Shown piece by piece: positions 1-12,965 of a stretch of 64,000 bases of DNA. A program made the translations under genes and the position numbers. The notes below the pieces were generated by a model. It saw nothing but the letters and a program-made list of their open reading frames with translations, was not told the origin of the DNA and searched no databases. The stretch covers positions 72,534,659 to 72,598,658 of the forward strand of contig CM049313.1 of NCBI GenBank assembly GCA_026874595.1, given 5' to 3'. Position 1 is the stretch's first letter. Each line of letters begins with the position of its first letter. Origin of the DNA: Sipunculus nudus. Taxonomy: Eukaryota; Annelida; Sipuncula; Golfingiida; Sipunculidae.

Positions 1-217
1 GCCAATAGGGGAAGTTTCCTTTTGATTTTAGGGTCACTAGGTCAAAGGTTAAGGTCACAGGGCCCATCCATTCACAAATTAGTTTATGGACGATAACTCC
101 AGTTTGGGTAGATAGGTTGGCTGCAAACTGATCACAGGACCAATATTTTGGAAAACCTCATAACATATATCTTTATAGACAAATGCAGCTGAGCGTCGAG
201 AACATTGGGTCCCTAGT
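1..217 (+). repeat. 3' part of a Helitron-like AGGTCA-rich repeat
   Basis: The stretch has a body module (AGGTCAAAGG followed by AAGGTCACAGG near 39-60) and then the 3' signature CAGCTGAGCG near 185. The copy ends in CTAGT at 213-217. It matches the tails of the copies at 18560-19595 and 290-1154. The 5' part lies outside the window. No coding potential is seen. Confidence 0.7.
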
Positions 218-289
218 TTCTGAGTGTTACGAGTGTTCTGAGTGTCATTTTCGAGACTGTCAAAATACAGCAATTGAGTCTGTTTCTCA

Positions 290-1154
290 AATTCATTTTC
301 ATTTCGTGTACTGAAACCTCACGTATAATTGATTATGACTGATTTCTTCAGTTCCTGGTGGCGCGGCCTGTATTTTTTCTATTTTCACGATTTTTTTCCT
401 TTATTTTGAGAATGCGAAATTATATTGAAAATATCAGATTTGTAACTGTGGTTTCATCTCGTGTCCTGAAATCTTGTGCATTATAAGGGTCCTGTTTGAG
501 TAAGCGGATGTTCTATATTAATCACCCAGTCTGTCCGTCTGGTTGTCTTTCTGTACGTTCGTCATTTTGTTTCATAGTGATGACTCCAGTTTGGATTTAC
601 ATACGGATTTCAAACTTGACCTATATATGGCCCACCTCTATCTCAAGTACTACAAAGAACTACAAAGGTCATGAGGTCAAAGTTCAAGGTCACAGGACCC
701 ACTTATTCATAAAGATTGTGGATGCATTTAAAGCCAAATTTTCATCCAAAACCTTCCATCTAACACATATAGGTTACCTGCAGTAAGGAGATGAACCTGG
801 TTGGGGTTCACCAGGTCTAAGGTCAAGGTCACGGTGGCCATCTATCCATATATTTGTTTCTTAGTGATAACTGCATTCTTTGGATTATTGGTTTCAAACT
901 TGATTTATATATGGCCAAACAATAAAGTAAGAACCCTTTTTATTTTGGAGATATGAGGTAAAAGTTCGATGTCACAGGAAAGAAGGCTTTATTCAGTATT
1001 ATGTCAAATTACAGTCTGAATCAGGATTTTGGCTTGACCACATCATGATCAGGGTTTGGAATGGTCAAATTCCTGATCGGGATTTGGTCTGGACGTTATT
1101 AAAATATTCTCATTAACATTTTCAGCTGAGCGCCGTGAACCACAGGTCCCTTGT
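290..1154 (+). repeat. Helitron-like AGGTCA-rich repeat, 5'-incomplete copy
   Basis: Body modules repeat at about 145-bp spacing, each with a GGTCA/AAGGTCACAGG cluster (near 671, 818 and 957) and the recurring phrase about preserved words such as CTTCCATCT. The copy ends with CAGCTGAGCG at 1123-1132 and CTTGT at 1150-1154. The GCTCAGCTGAC head is missing, so this is a truncated member of the family that dominates 14.6-33 kb. Confidence 0.65.
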
Positions 1155-1725
1155 TTTCATATTTAAACAATTTATAAAGGAGGTGTGCCCTAAGTAGGTT
1201 GTTATATATATCGAGAAGGGTATACAGCCCACTCACAGTTTCTATACACTGCTTGCCAGCGATAATAAGCGTTTCATGTAAGCTGAAGAAAAAGTTAATT
1301 ATGTTAACAAAGTGGCCGTGCTTGTTTTCAAAGACGACAAAATGCCCGCGGCCTCGTCAACAGTGAGGTAACATTGGTACTCAGTTTATCTTGTACACGT
1401 TGCTTGGCTGTGCGTGACATTTTTGTCGACTTCACAAACGCTTGTCACACTTATTATAGGTCCTTTATTATCGTTCAAGTGGTATTAAAACCCGAGGAGC
1501 AGGTGCGAAACAGATGCATGCATAAAAATTACTCTTGAGTTTATACTGGCAACCTTCCCTCTTAGTTGCCCTCCTAATCTTGGCGATAAATCTTTAATCC
1601 CTACACCAAGAAGTACACGTGAGAGAAAACAATATTTCTTAAATTAAATCATTCGTCGGATGTATCCATTCAGACATAACAAATAATTTCTCGTGGCCCA
1701 TGGGTGACGGGGCTCAGGAACGAAG
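1155..1725. other. unique sequence, nothing recognised
   Basis: AT-rich sequence between two mobile elements. I see no long open frame, tandem repeat or RNA gene. Confidence 0.5.
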
Positions 1726-3415
1726 ATATTTATTTATTATAATATTGTGAAGGGTGGCCTGTACCAGAATAAGAATTCTGTTATAAGCAGGGCCCTCTTC
1801 CAAGATATACAAGATATTATAAACAATGGAACATGATAATAAAAATACATAAAAGTACATGTACAATGCGAAATATAAAAGACATAATGAGACTGTAAAA
1901 TCATTACAAAGGTATGATAATATCATAAAATTAATAAAAGGGACGGTACTAACAGCGGTAAGAGCAACGATTACATCTAGAACAAATTCGTGCTGTGATA
2001 AGATTATGACATCATTGTAAAATCGGAGAAGTACGAACGTGATAATTTTTTAAAATGCTGCAAATTGGAAGCAAACTTAATGTGTCGAGGAAGGGAGTTC
2101 CATAGAGTACTGCCTGCATAAAAAGAGGTAGCCTTGAAGGCTTCAATACGCGGTTTCGGAAGGATACAGTTTTTGTTTTCGGTTAACCGCGTCGAATAAT
2201 TATGAATGCCCTTCGCCATATGAAAATTCTTACATAAATATGAAGGGGCTAAATCATTTATGCATTTATAGGTTAAAATAGATAGGAGGTACAAATATCG
2301 CTGTTCAATTGTCATTAAGCCTATTTCTTTCACTAAATCTAAACTTCTTTGAGTTGGGTCGTAATTTTTTGTTATTATCCTAGCCGCACGACACTGCATT
2401 CGTTGGATTGCGGCACGGAATGTGCTGGGACAGTTGCCCCATACTGTTAGGCTATAATCTATTGAGGGTTGAACAAAGGCGTGATATATAGTGACTAAAA
2501 ACTTCTGTGGTAGAAATTTGCTGAGCCGATGTAAAAGTCCAATTTTGCAACATAGCTTTTTAAAAACGGTAGAAGTGTGAGATTTCCATGTGAGATGGGC
2601 GTCAATGATCAAGCCAAGGTAAGAAAATTCATCGACATTCGGGACAATATCTTTATCGATAATTATTTGTAATGAATTTGATTGTTTGCGTTGCTTGGAA
2701 CTCACAAGCATAGTAGCTGATTTTGTGGCGTTTGCAATTAGTTTGATTTTATTAAGCCATTTAGTAACTTGGTCTACAGCAGCCTGTAACTTATGTTGTG
2801 CTGATTCGCGATCGATGCCGTCTGCGTATAGCGTGATGTCGTCAGCATAAATCGAGCATTTTGCGTCTGTTACATTATCGGGCAAGTCATTAAGATATAG
2901 TAGGAAAAGAATGGGTGCAAGTACAGTGCCTTGTGGTACACCTGTATCCATGGTTTTCACCTCAGAATTATAGTTATTGAAGCAGACAAACTGCTTTCGG
3001 TCGTATAAATAATTATAAAACCAGGTGTGCGAGTTTCCATTTACGCCATATTGTTTTAATTTACCCAATAATATATCGTGATTTAGGGAATCAAAACCTT
3101 TTTTAAGGTCGAGAAAGCATATGGAGTTTACACGTCCGCAGTTCATAACTGTCAGCCAATTATCAACTATTCTATGTAATGCAGTTTGGATAGAGTTGTT
3201 TGCAAGAAAGGCAGTTTGTTCAGGAGATATCAAGCGTTTGTGGTTTAAGTAATTAAGGAGATGACGTTTAATGTGCTTCTCTAAGATTTTAATCACATGG
3301 CTGGTGATCGAAATTGGCCGGTAATTGTTAGTATCAGAAAGTTTCCCTTTACCCTTATAAATGGGTACCACCCTTGCACACTTCCAGTCAGGAGGAACTA
3401 TTCCTGTACTGATAT
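1726..3415 (-). mobile_element. 5'-truncated non-LTR retrotransposon (CR1/L2/Jockey-like)
   Basis: The element reads leftward. Recognisable homology starts inside the first reverse-transcriptase block at about 3414 and runs through the complete C-terminal part of the polymerase. A short 3' UTR follows and ends near 1726 in an AATAAATAAATATC-like tail. Abrupt loss of the 5' part, including the apurinic endonuclease domain, is typical of target-primed reverse transcription products. I could not find a clear target-site duplication. The clade assignment rests on the overall look of the polymerase and its C-terminal region, and is tentative. Confidence 0.85.
2004..3415 (-). CDS. reverse transcriptase of a non-LTR retrotransposon, partial
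   Basis: RNA-dependent DNA polymerase that would copy LINE RNA at the nicked target site. The frame is open for 498 codons (2004-3500), but its first codon is TTG and roughly the first 29 codons come from flanking DNA. LINE-derived residues begin at ISTGIVPPDWK. In the numbering of the open frame, the thumb-proximal YRPIS block is at 60-64, motif A FLDLKKGFD at 129-137 (catalytic Asp131), motif B GVPQGTVLAP at 187-196, and the catalytic YADD at 218-221. The conserved C-terminal segment with LWNSLP is near the end. All key residues are present and no stop interrupts about 465 codons, so the insertion is fairly young. The endonuclease domain is absent, so this copy cannot move by itself. Confidence 0.85.
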
Positions 3416-5887
3416 AATAGGAAGGTCTGACAGAAGAGAAACAATGATAGGACATGAAAACGAAATACAGTTTTAAAAAAATATGTTTATAAATTAACAA
3501 CTAGGCCCAATTGACAACTAGGCCAAAAAAAATCTGAAATTTTGTGATCAGGTTGACTGTTTTTAATACTTTGCACGTTATAATACATGCCGGTGTGTCT
3601 GTGGATAAGTTAATTCGACAGCTCAGTCCCCCTTCTTGAGGCCACTCTTAAGGCCCTGCAATATAACTATAAAACTAACTAATAGTCTATTATGTATAAC
3701 CACAAAGTTCATGCTACGCCGTTATTCTTTTATAATAATTAAAACACTGATGGTCGGGGATACAATGGTTAAAGTTTAGGAAGGGGGACATCGAATTCAC
3801 TTGTCTGCGGATAAGTATAGCACTTTAAAAGTGATTTCTTCTATAACACATATATTAATATATATGTCTGGCATAAGACTGGTGGCGCCACCTATAGTTT
3901 TCATAGTTTACCATCCCAACATTGCAAATCGTCCAAAAAGTCCATTTAAATTTTGTATGTAGCGTATAAGTTGCGTTTGAAGAGTTAGAGTTTATATTAA
4001 AACTTGAATCGTGAATTTTATTATACGGTCAGACCTGAAACTTTGGTTTGGGAAAAATAAGTAGCAATCCAATAAAAAAAACACAGAATGCTCAGGCCAA
4101 AAAGATTTTTGTTAATTTTAGTGTATACCCTTTGACTTAGCGTTATCAATTTCACTTCTTTATGACCACTTACAATCACTGCAGTTTTAATTGCACATAG
4201 ATAATGTACGAAGAAAAACTAAATTAACTGAAGGATTGCGTCGTAATTTACATGTCCATCCATATGGGTAAGAAAAGTTAGTTTGATAATTTGAAATTCA
4301 GCATGTCGACAGATAGAAAGAGGATGGTTCTTATTTAGAAAGAGTCTTGCTAAGGCCTGGGTATAGCGTCAGTTCTCAGAGTTACTACATTATAAGATAA
4401 GATACATCACGGGAGAACTTGTATATTACAATAAATGTATTTGACTTTTCAATAATGTAAATGAATGTGCATAAAAATATAATGCTTTAACTCAGATCTC
4501 AAGTAAATAATTTTGCGCTTTTTTTGTGCTGCCGCCAAAACAAAATTACGCTTATAATAAGCTTATTCCAAGATCTCTAACATATAAAGACGTCCACTTT
4601 GATCGAGTCTGTTCCAATCAGCTGTTCTGAAGGACTGACTAACATTTTCACTACGACAAATTGGCAACCTTGAATAATGCAGAGGCCACCCGGCACACGT
4701 TAAAAAAGACAGATTTATTATAAATAATGTTTACACAATGTAAAACCGGGCTAATGAACCGCGTATAACAAATCGAAAACAGGTGGATCCGTCTGAAGAA
4801 AACAACCTGTCGATAGCCACATCATTCTCCAAACATACTTTGCTACTTTTCGGTTGTATTGGGTCTTAAATGACATATTGTGTTGCGAGTGTAATCAGGC
4901 GTTATGGAGGGCCATTACGGGCGGTTCTAACTATAAAGGGGGACGTTTGGTATTTGATGGCTTATTTATACATGGTCTTAACGGTTTAATGATATGACTC
5001 CCTTGAGACGTGGTAGGCTCCTGGATTTGGTTGGACACTTTGTTGCATGTTGTGGGTACGAGAGGGTTGTGTTCGAGGTATGTTTATACTTTGTACTCAA
5101 AGAATACACGTACCTGCATGGATAGCCACGTATACCAGTCAAACAAATATATCAACCAGAAATAGTCAGATATGCCCATGACGACGACACACCATGTAAA
5201 TACAGGTAAATTATATTATTATATTTATATTATACTATTTTATTCTTGATTATTAATTCCATATTATTTTGTAATAATAGTTCAATTACTACAACCGTTT
5301 ATTCTGATTTATTTCAGATAAATTCAGACTTTTATATGGCAACATCGACTCAATGAAGCAACATATATTCGACCGTTTTAAAATATATATCAGTTCAATT
5401 TAGAATGAAACAGCACACGCTCAAAATGTTCATGTTCATTTATATAAGAAAATGAATATAATTTCACAAGGACTTATCAAAACGTGAGCGCCGAGTATGG
5501 CATTTATTTTGTTTTCACTTCATATCTGCACCTTGGAGATATTTGTTTACGTCTGTTGATGAGAGAAGGTCAGGGGCGTAAATATATCCGCCCCCACATT
5601 TTGGCAAGAGGGGATGGTCAATGTCATCACCCCCCTCCCATACACACACACTAATCAGAAATTATTCATAGATTGCAAATGTAATACACTTTTAAAAATA
5701 ATTTATGAGGTTGCCATGAAATATTATATCTAAGCCTGGTTTAGAATACTTATTTTGGAAACATAATGCTTTATTTTCTAAAGCCTTATACTTAAATATA
5801 ATGTATTTGAAATGTGATTAAGTATATATATATTTGAAATGTACCATACACACCATGCATTCACACGCTTAAAATTTATTATTATTA
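3416..5887. other. AT-rich unique DNA, nothing recognised
   Basis: No frame above about 60 codons resembles a protein. Short phrases near 3880-3905 (ACTGGTGGCGCCACCT) recall the interior of the Helitron-like family, so a decayed fragment may lie there. Otherwise no repeats, RNA genes or promoters can be supported. Confidence 0.4.
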
Positions 5888-5895
5888 TATATAAA
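5888..5895. repeat. 8-bp target-site duplication, left copy
   Basis: TATATAAA immediately precedes the left terminus CAGGGTTGG. An identical TATATAAA follows the right terminus at 7459-7466. Eight base pairs is the duplication length of hAT transposons. Confidence 0.8.
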
Positions 5896-7458
5896 CAGGG
5901 TTGGGTTTTAGGCTGCCCAAAACCTGTTTTTGGCAGGGCAGAGCCTAAAACCTGCCTTAAACTGCCTAAAATAGGTTAAAACCTGCCTAAAACTGTCTTT
6001 AACTGCCTAAAACCTTACATACCCTCATCTATGACTTGCAGTTAAGCTATGTTTTATTATTTCACAGCTAAATTTATTTAAGAAATATGCCCAACAAAAG
6101 TTAAAAGTGAGGAACACTTTATTTAAACTAAATAATTAAACCATGATACAAAAAAAGCATTAAATGAATACAACACTACTTCAGGTTTTCCTTATGAACA
6201 CAGTTCTCTGACAGTTTCAGCCTATATCCCCAAATAACAAATTTGGTCTGAGGTCTCCCACCTCCATTACTGCCATTACTGATAATTTATAAAAGAATGG
6301 TCACACTGTAAGTTTATAACCAGATACTTCCATTGGATTTTTTATCAAAATGGATTAAATTTTGTTATATATGCGAAAGAAGTTTTCATAAATTTAAAAA
6401 GTTGTTCCATTTACACTGATAATAGCCCTGTATACTATAGTCTCACTAATAGATCATGTGTTTTGTGTGCCTGTAGCTTCAAATGGCAAAAAGCAAAATA
6501 CTGATGTTTTAAATTATAACAAATCTTTTATGCTAGCCATCAACTAAAACTATTTATTCCCTAAGCTAGGTCATTTTGTCAAATTTTTAAGATTTTCTGC
6601 ACATACTTATTGTCTATATATATAATGATGGATATGCTCTGTTAACTATATAATGAGATTGTGAAAGGTTTACCTTGTGAAAATGGAACCCTCATGAAAC
6701 ACTATAATTATTATAAAACTGAAAACTTTGAAAATATATTGCAGTGAATATGTTGCAAACCACAGAATATTCATTATCAAAGTAAAGGCCTGAGAAACTT
6801 ACATGTCATGGTCAGGGGCCCTGACTGCATCACTAAGTAAAGAGTTTGACTCAAGAACAGTTTTCAGGGCAAGGGCTTTGATCGCTTCATCCTAGTCATG
6901 TATGAAAGTTCACATGAACATCTACTAGGACACAGCAGTGAGACTTATGACCATTGAGTCTTATGTTTTGACCCCATCACCCTGACAAATAGTAATTAAC
7001 TGGTCTAATCAAGCATGATCTGCCCCTCTGATACCCTGCCATACAAGAGGCATACTGGAGGCTCTATTACATCATTCCTGGTAGCAGGGCACCCATCAGC
7101 AAACTGAAAGGGTCCTGATAATGACATTACCTTAGCCCATGAAACCATGTGCCATACTAACATGGTTTCATGCTCAAAAAACCTATACAGGCTCTTTGAA
7201 GACTGCATGGTACCAGCCAACAGGAAATCATGCATTCCTAACACCTGAAACCTTCCAGAAGCAAAGCAAAGCCTTGTGACTGCAACACCCTAGCCTGTTT
7301 GTTAGTTTTATAGATCTTTGAGTCAAAATGGAACACGAATAGAGGTTTTAGGCACTTTTGGTGCCAAAAACCTGCCTAAAACCTGTTTTAGGCGGGGCAG
7401 TTTTAACCAGGTTATAACCTATGGTTAAAACCTTCCTGCCTAAAACTTGCCAACCCTG
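5896..7458. mobile_element. non-autonomous hAT-like DNA transposon
   Basis: The element is 1,563 bp long. Its ends are the inverted repeats CAGGGTTGG (5896-5904) and CCAACCCTG (7450-7458). The similarity extends inward through GTTTTAGGC on the left and its complement on the right after a 3-bp offset. Both ends carry clusters of a GCCTAAAAC subterminal repeat: four copies between 5940 and 6015 and several in both orientations between 7340 and 7450. Such clusters are known transposase-binding arrangements in hAT elements. Flanking TATATAAA is duplicated exactly. The interior has only short open frames; the longest (7005-7244, minus, 79 codons) is not a transposase I recognise. Movement would need a transposase supplied from elsewhere. 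Confidence 0.82.

Positions 7459-7466
<8 letters not shown>
7459..7466. repeat. 8-bp target-site duplication, right copy
   Basis: TATATAAA, identical to 5888-5895. It directly abuts the right end of the hAT-like element. Confidence 0.8.

Positions 7467-7519
<53 letters not shown>
7467..7519. repeat. (TA)n microsatellite
   Basis: A run of TA dinucleotides with one interruption, beginning inside the target site of the hAT-like element. The TA-rich target may have favoured the insertion. Confidence 0.95.
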
Positions 7520-10500
7520 GCGTGTGTTTAATTGTGTGTGTCTGCGAGTAAACCCCCCCACCCCCGCATCCTGGAAGATATAAATTGACACCACTGGATA
7601 AGGTGGCAAACATATGTAACTGGCTTTTTCATATATAATTGCTCTTGATTTCACCAGACAGCAGTTTATGTGACTTATGTACATATACATGTATACCACC
7701 CCGACGACAATATCCAAGTGTAGACCAAATTTATGACGTTGAAGCTATATATAGAGACGAATTGATCATTTAGGACACAAATTCCTTTAGTTTTCTGCTT
7801 AAGCCATCTCTCGCAGAAATCACCTCTAAAATAAAATACATATATAAGAAGATAATAAATACATGCGCATTGCAAGTAATGATATTTTGTAAGGTCAAAT
7901 GAGCAAAAATTGAGGGTTTTGTCGAGTAAACCTTCGACAGAAATCTCGCCGGAGGCATATTTATTTTATTATGGGAAAAATAAATAAAATATAAACTTTC
8001 TTATTTATGCAGCGGACCCGAACACACGGTGTGTCGTTAGTGGTAGGTGGCGCTAGTGAGACGGAAGAGGCTATAAGAGCATAACTGCTGTATATAGCCT
8101 TTGTGTGGAAACAGGGGCGGAAAGATGATATATGCAAATGGGCGGGAATTGTCTCGAAGGTATAGAAGGTGCATGGGGGTTGGGGTAGCAACACTATTGA
8201 TAATTTCGTCTGTAATGGTGCAACATGCGGTATTTCTTTAAGCTCCGTGCATATGTTGCTCCATTTCCAAGATCTTTAAGGTCCAAATAGGAGGGAGCGC
8301 CCCTCCTAAACCTTCCCTTGGGGAGTAGACCTTCACAAGCATGTATAGAGAAATTACCTTGTAGTCCTAATGTATTGCATTGATCAGATTAACAACCATG
8401 AGCACACACCAGTGTGGTGATTATAACCAACCTGTCATATTTTGTTGGTATACATATTTGTATTATATGTTTATACATGCTTTACATAATTAGAGTCCTG
8501 GCATACATCGATGACAGAAGAATGGGTGTTTACATATTGTTAACTTTTTTCTTTCCAACCAAGAATAATATCTCACAACAAAACATTGCATAGTACAAAA
8601 AGCACACATGTGTAACGTATATATACTTGATCATGTTGGTAGCTGATAAACAGTTAGCAGTTGCATTAGCTCTATAAATCCCTGAAAGCTGATTTTGCTT
8701 AAAGCCCTGAAAAATAAGTTTTCACCACACAGGCCAGAAAATGGAGTTCTGGTAAAATGTCGTTAAACTTCACATCAGACGGACCTCATTTTAAGTTGTT
8801 GATTTCACAGAACTGACACACTCCAGATCGTATAACATCATGTTAACAATAACCTTCAGTGAAGAAAGGCCATATTACCCGTGAAATGATGCAGGTAGTG
8901 CTAGCAAAGTGATTATGTATTTCTTTTGTACGTTCACAACTTTGACTTTAATGAGAACATACATGGATGCGTTTGGCTCCCCCCATCATCAAATACATGA
9001 CGCAGTATGTATCTGTCTTGCCATCACGAACTGTCATGCACGGTCATATCTGCAAAAAAGATAAAAAATAAAAATAAAATAAATGCAAACATGGGAAAAA
9101 TCAAGCCGACTAAACCCACTGCATAACTTCTGTAATTGTACAATGAGTCTTTATGTACTTGGGCAAGTTGATATATCCTTCACAAGCATGCGTGTATAGT
9201 GTGCCTTGAATACAAGACGGGAATACGGGCAAACTAATATGTGAATACAAGACGGGAATACGGGCAAGCTAATATGTATGTATAATAAAGTTCCTCGAGG
9301 CGTAGATACATATTGATTACATGAGCTGCCTTATGACTGAAGACCTGTCAGCCAGCACTGACAGACTGGCGTTTGTTCCTCTTACATGGCTTATGCTGTC
9401 TTGTACTCAGCAACATATATTGTAATCGCTTTAACATGTATATCATTATTAAGATCTATATATAAAGCGTCAATGTCCACCATAAAAATGTATACTAAAT
9501 ATAAATTTCAGTCAAAGGACTCGCCATTAATACAAACCTGAAAAGATAAAACAGTTGTATATAAATTCAATAAAATGATTAAGGATTTTCTAGTATTACT
9601 ATCACTTCCCATGAAAAAAAAATCACACCGATATACCTTGAAGTACTCGTATATGAAACTACTATAGTTATCAAAAGCTTTAGTAATGGGCATATATTGG
9701 CCAAGCTTTGGCTTCCAAAACAACGACACCCTAATTAGGATTCCCCTTGTTGATTTTCACACGCAAGTATACATGTGCGTTGCAAGGAAACCCATTCGGG
9801 GAAACTGTTAATGTACAGAGGGTAAAAGGCATGGACCCTATTGACCTGTATACGTGCTGAAAATTAACCAAGGTGACAGTGTAAAAGTAGATCAATGACT
9901 TAGCCCTAAAAACCTGAAAGAACTTAAGCTGATTTATCCACGCCATTATAAAGTAGCAAAACTGTTGCCGGTGTGAGATGGCATAAAGAAATAATCCAAG
10001 GGGCTAATGGAAAATTATGTCTTTCAGGTAATCTAATAACGACGTATTGACGGAATTGCCTCGGTCGATATCCTTGATGGCCGACCGTTATAATAGGGCC
10101 TTGGTTTACAAAGCACTGCCTTACAGTAACCATCCGTCGTGACACTGAGAAACGTTCGATAATACGGCAAACCAATTAACATGATCAAATGCTTTAGCTT
10201 GAACTTGTTCAAATGCTTTATTAGGGTCTTGAGAATATTTCAGTTGTGCACGCCGCTCAGCTGAAGCGTGGCTTTTATATAGCGCACCGATACTAATCCT
10301 CTCTTGGAACTGGCTTACTGTTCACGCAGAATAGCTCCCAGCAGGTGCAGTTAGGACTGTAACGACCTTGACATTTTTGTAGCTCAGTAAATGCAGGTAA
10401 TGCTTTCTATTCTGTAATGGATCCTGCATGGCTCAACATTAGTTTCACTTTCAAACCGATATTAATTATTTAATAATTTTATTACTTTTAAGAATCATCC

Positions 10501-11659
10501 AATATTGGTTTTAGATTGTTTCATTATGTTATTCTTTAAATCCAAGTCGTTTAATGACATGTACAAGCATATTTATAATCAAGTATACCAAAACGAGAAA
10601 GGCATATCAATTTCCGAATCCTGTTTTTTTTCCAGAAATCCTGTTTTGGTGCAGGTATATTCCGCTCCACGTTATATGGTGGTTTGCACTAGTTCCAGGA
10701 CGGCAGCGGCGGGGAACCATGGAATCGAGGCTCCTAGCATATATATTGGACGTTGTAGTCTATAAAAACTGCTTAAGTACTACAACAGAACTTGTCACAA
10801 AAAAATCTCAAGAAAGAGGTTGCCTTTAACCTTAAACATATCATGTTTATAATAAATAACTAAACATGAATTTCATGGTCTGAAGACGTGTTTGATCTCA
10901 CGCGATACAGGTTATACACTCACTGCATGGGGCAGGGGCGGATTAAGGGGGGGGGGGGGGGCAAGGGCCCCCTTTTCGAAAAACAAAATGGGAGATATCG
11001 CAATATATGTACTACTTATAAAAAATAAAAACTCCATCTTCGAAACAACCCCAGATTGTGCCATTAGAGCTTAAGGTTTCAAGAAGTTTCGCCCACCCCA
11101 TTAGCGCATCGTATATAAGGTCCTAGCCCTTTTTTGAATTCCCTAGCTATTAGCCCTGCGTACTATATATACGTCGGTAAAGCGTCATCAGAACGAAAAC
11201 TAATCTTATTGATAAGAAGTCCATGATAAGATTTCCAGGAGTCAGGATTGATTCGGAGTCGCTATGAAAAACCTTCACTCACCGAGTGACGTAAGGTATC
11301 AAGGAGCGGTAAGGACGTAATGAATGACGTGCGACTCGATTTTATGTTGTTAATTATGATAACACCATGATGTATAGGCCTCCAGGTGTAAGATGGCAAA
11401 CTTGTAAGTGTTTTTTACCACCGAAAGTATTTACTGATCTAGGAGGTACGGCGCCATCAGTAAACAAAAATAAGGTATATATGACAGCTGCTCGCTTAAT
11501 CGGTACTTAACCGAGTACAAGTAAAGGTTATATAAGAGTGTTTATTGTTTATTTATATGGAGGGACATCTTTTTATCATTGTCGATATATCATTAAACCA
11601 ATATTTTAGATTATTGTTGAAATTGTCTGGGTATATCAAGGGATAATATGAGTCTCGAG

Positions 11660-11661
<2 letters not shown>
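7520..11661. other. mostly unique AT-rich DNA with small remnants
   Basis: No convincing gene. Visible items are a 35-bp direct duplication (9208-9277), a G-run remnant starting CAGGGGCGGATT (10933-10985), and a reversed, degraded GCTCAGCTGA near 10255. The G-run start resembles a hAT terminus, but no matching right end or duplication was found. Confidence 0.4.
9208..9277. repeat. 35-bp tandem duplication
   Basis: The segment beginning GAATACAAGACGGGAATACG occurs at 9208 and again at 9243, with one substitution (GGCAAACTAAT versus GGCAAGCTAAT). It is a simple recent tandem duplication. Confidence 0.9.
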
Positions 11662-11695
<34 letters not shown>

Positions 11696-11700
11696 GAGGG
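11662..11700. repeat. (GA)n microsatellite
   Basis: About fifteen uninterrupted GA repeats followed by a short G-rich tail. An apparent open frame through it is low-complexity only. Confidence 0.95.
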
Positions 11701-12691
11701 AGATGTTTTGTTATCAATATCCATCAGGTGGCTGTGCGTAAAAAAATGGTCCCACGTGATTCAATTATTTCAGATAAGCCCAAGAATCTTGTACTTTGGA
11801 CACCAGAATAACACAGCGACGAGGCCAGACTTGTTTCTATGACTATGAATTGGTTTGTGTTTATTCCATGAGGGTAAAAAATCCTTGGCCAATATTACCT
11901 TTGAGTGTGGATTATAATTGTAGGTGAGTGGCAGGAGAACGTTCTGACGATCAGCTGATGGTCAGCTCCCCTGGAGGTAAGCAGTCAGGTAGGTATTTAC
12001 CTTATCTGATTACAATCAATCACCTGGGTTTGTGAAATGTAGCACCAGAGTTCTGTATGTTCCATAAAGCAGAAAAACCGATAGGTTATAAATTATGTAG
12101 TGTTATAATGTGCGAGGGATAGGGCTATGCTTTATAACTGAGTGTCGTACAAGTTTGAAAGAGGAGGGGAAAATTGTAATCTGCACGAGGCTTAACAGAG
12201 CTAGACCTTTAATTACTTAGTTCTAAGTTAAAGGTCGAGACGACGGCGTGTAAATGTCAAGGTCTTTTTATTAAGGTACATGTTAACATGATGCCGCCTG
12301 TACTCCAAGTTTTCGATGCCTTGGTCTGGCAGGAGTTCCATTAGATTAGCCATGCACTGGAACATATATTAATGGATATAATAGGATTTCACTTACTGTG
12401 CTGGCCAAATGTCATCTTCTTATCAAGTCACCATTTGCAAAATATACCTAAATTTTCTAATTTGCTCCATTATGCGTACAATGTTGATTGACGAAACATT
12501 ATTGACATTGTACTATAATATATTTTGTGATGTTAAGGTAAAATTGAGCTGCATATGTATGCTGTTCTGACACGCTGATCTATGTTACAGTGTTACTCTT
12601 TTGATAATTTACATTACCACTTTAGTGAATTTTGTTTTGATTCGAGAAGATCATATGAACAAGATCTAATGTTTTACTTCTATTCTTACAG
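11701..12691 (+). other. upstream region of the 12966 gene; possible non-coding exon
   Basis: No long open frame. A GGAG|GTAAGC donor-like site occurs near 11976, after a segment beginning GTGAGTGGCAGG. This would fit a 5' untranslated exon of the downstream gene. It is a weak, purely sequence-based suggestion. Confidence 0.2.
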
Positions 12692-12761
12692 GCTTGATTC
12701 TTCCAACAAGGTGGCAGATTTTGCTGTTTATAGGTGCATTGGACCAAGCGTTTCGCAGGAG
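12692..12761 (+). other. candidate small exon upstream of the 12966 gene
   Basis: A 70-nt segment is bounded by a good acceptor (TATTCTTACAG ending at 12691) and a donor (GAG|GTATAC at 12762). It is open in one frame. If spliced to the acceptor at 12941 it would be 5' untranslated, because an in-frame TGA precedes the start codon of the next exon. Only transcript data can decide. Confidence 0.3.
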
Positions 12762-12965
12762 GTATACCTTGCTCTTATCTTCATGAGATAAATTATCTTA
12801 GTTCATACGACCTGGTCTCCATGAGATAGTATTCAGTTATAATCTGAACAAACCTTTATGTGTAGTACAAGGACAAATAAGGTGCGTTTGGAATACGCTG
12901 GCTCTTCCTTTATCTTTTTTATAAGTTCAACAACGCTGCAGTGAGTGTGCATCGTCAAAGTAGGC

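Noticed and set aside
2004-3500. Full 498-codon frame taken as the retrotransposon protein
   Set aside because: It starts at TTG, and the first 29 or so residues derive from flanking DNA. Homology begins near 3414.
10933-11158. Complete hAT MITE from CAGGGGCGG to CCCTG
   Set aside because: The flanks (TGCATGGG and CGTACTAT) do not match as a target duplication and the inner ends align poorly. Kept only as a remnant note.
12945-12965. Start of the 444-residue protein at 12945
   Set aside because: The codon there is GTG, directly after an in-frame TGA. ATG 12966 has good initiation context.
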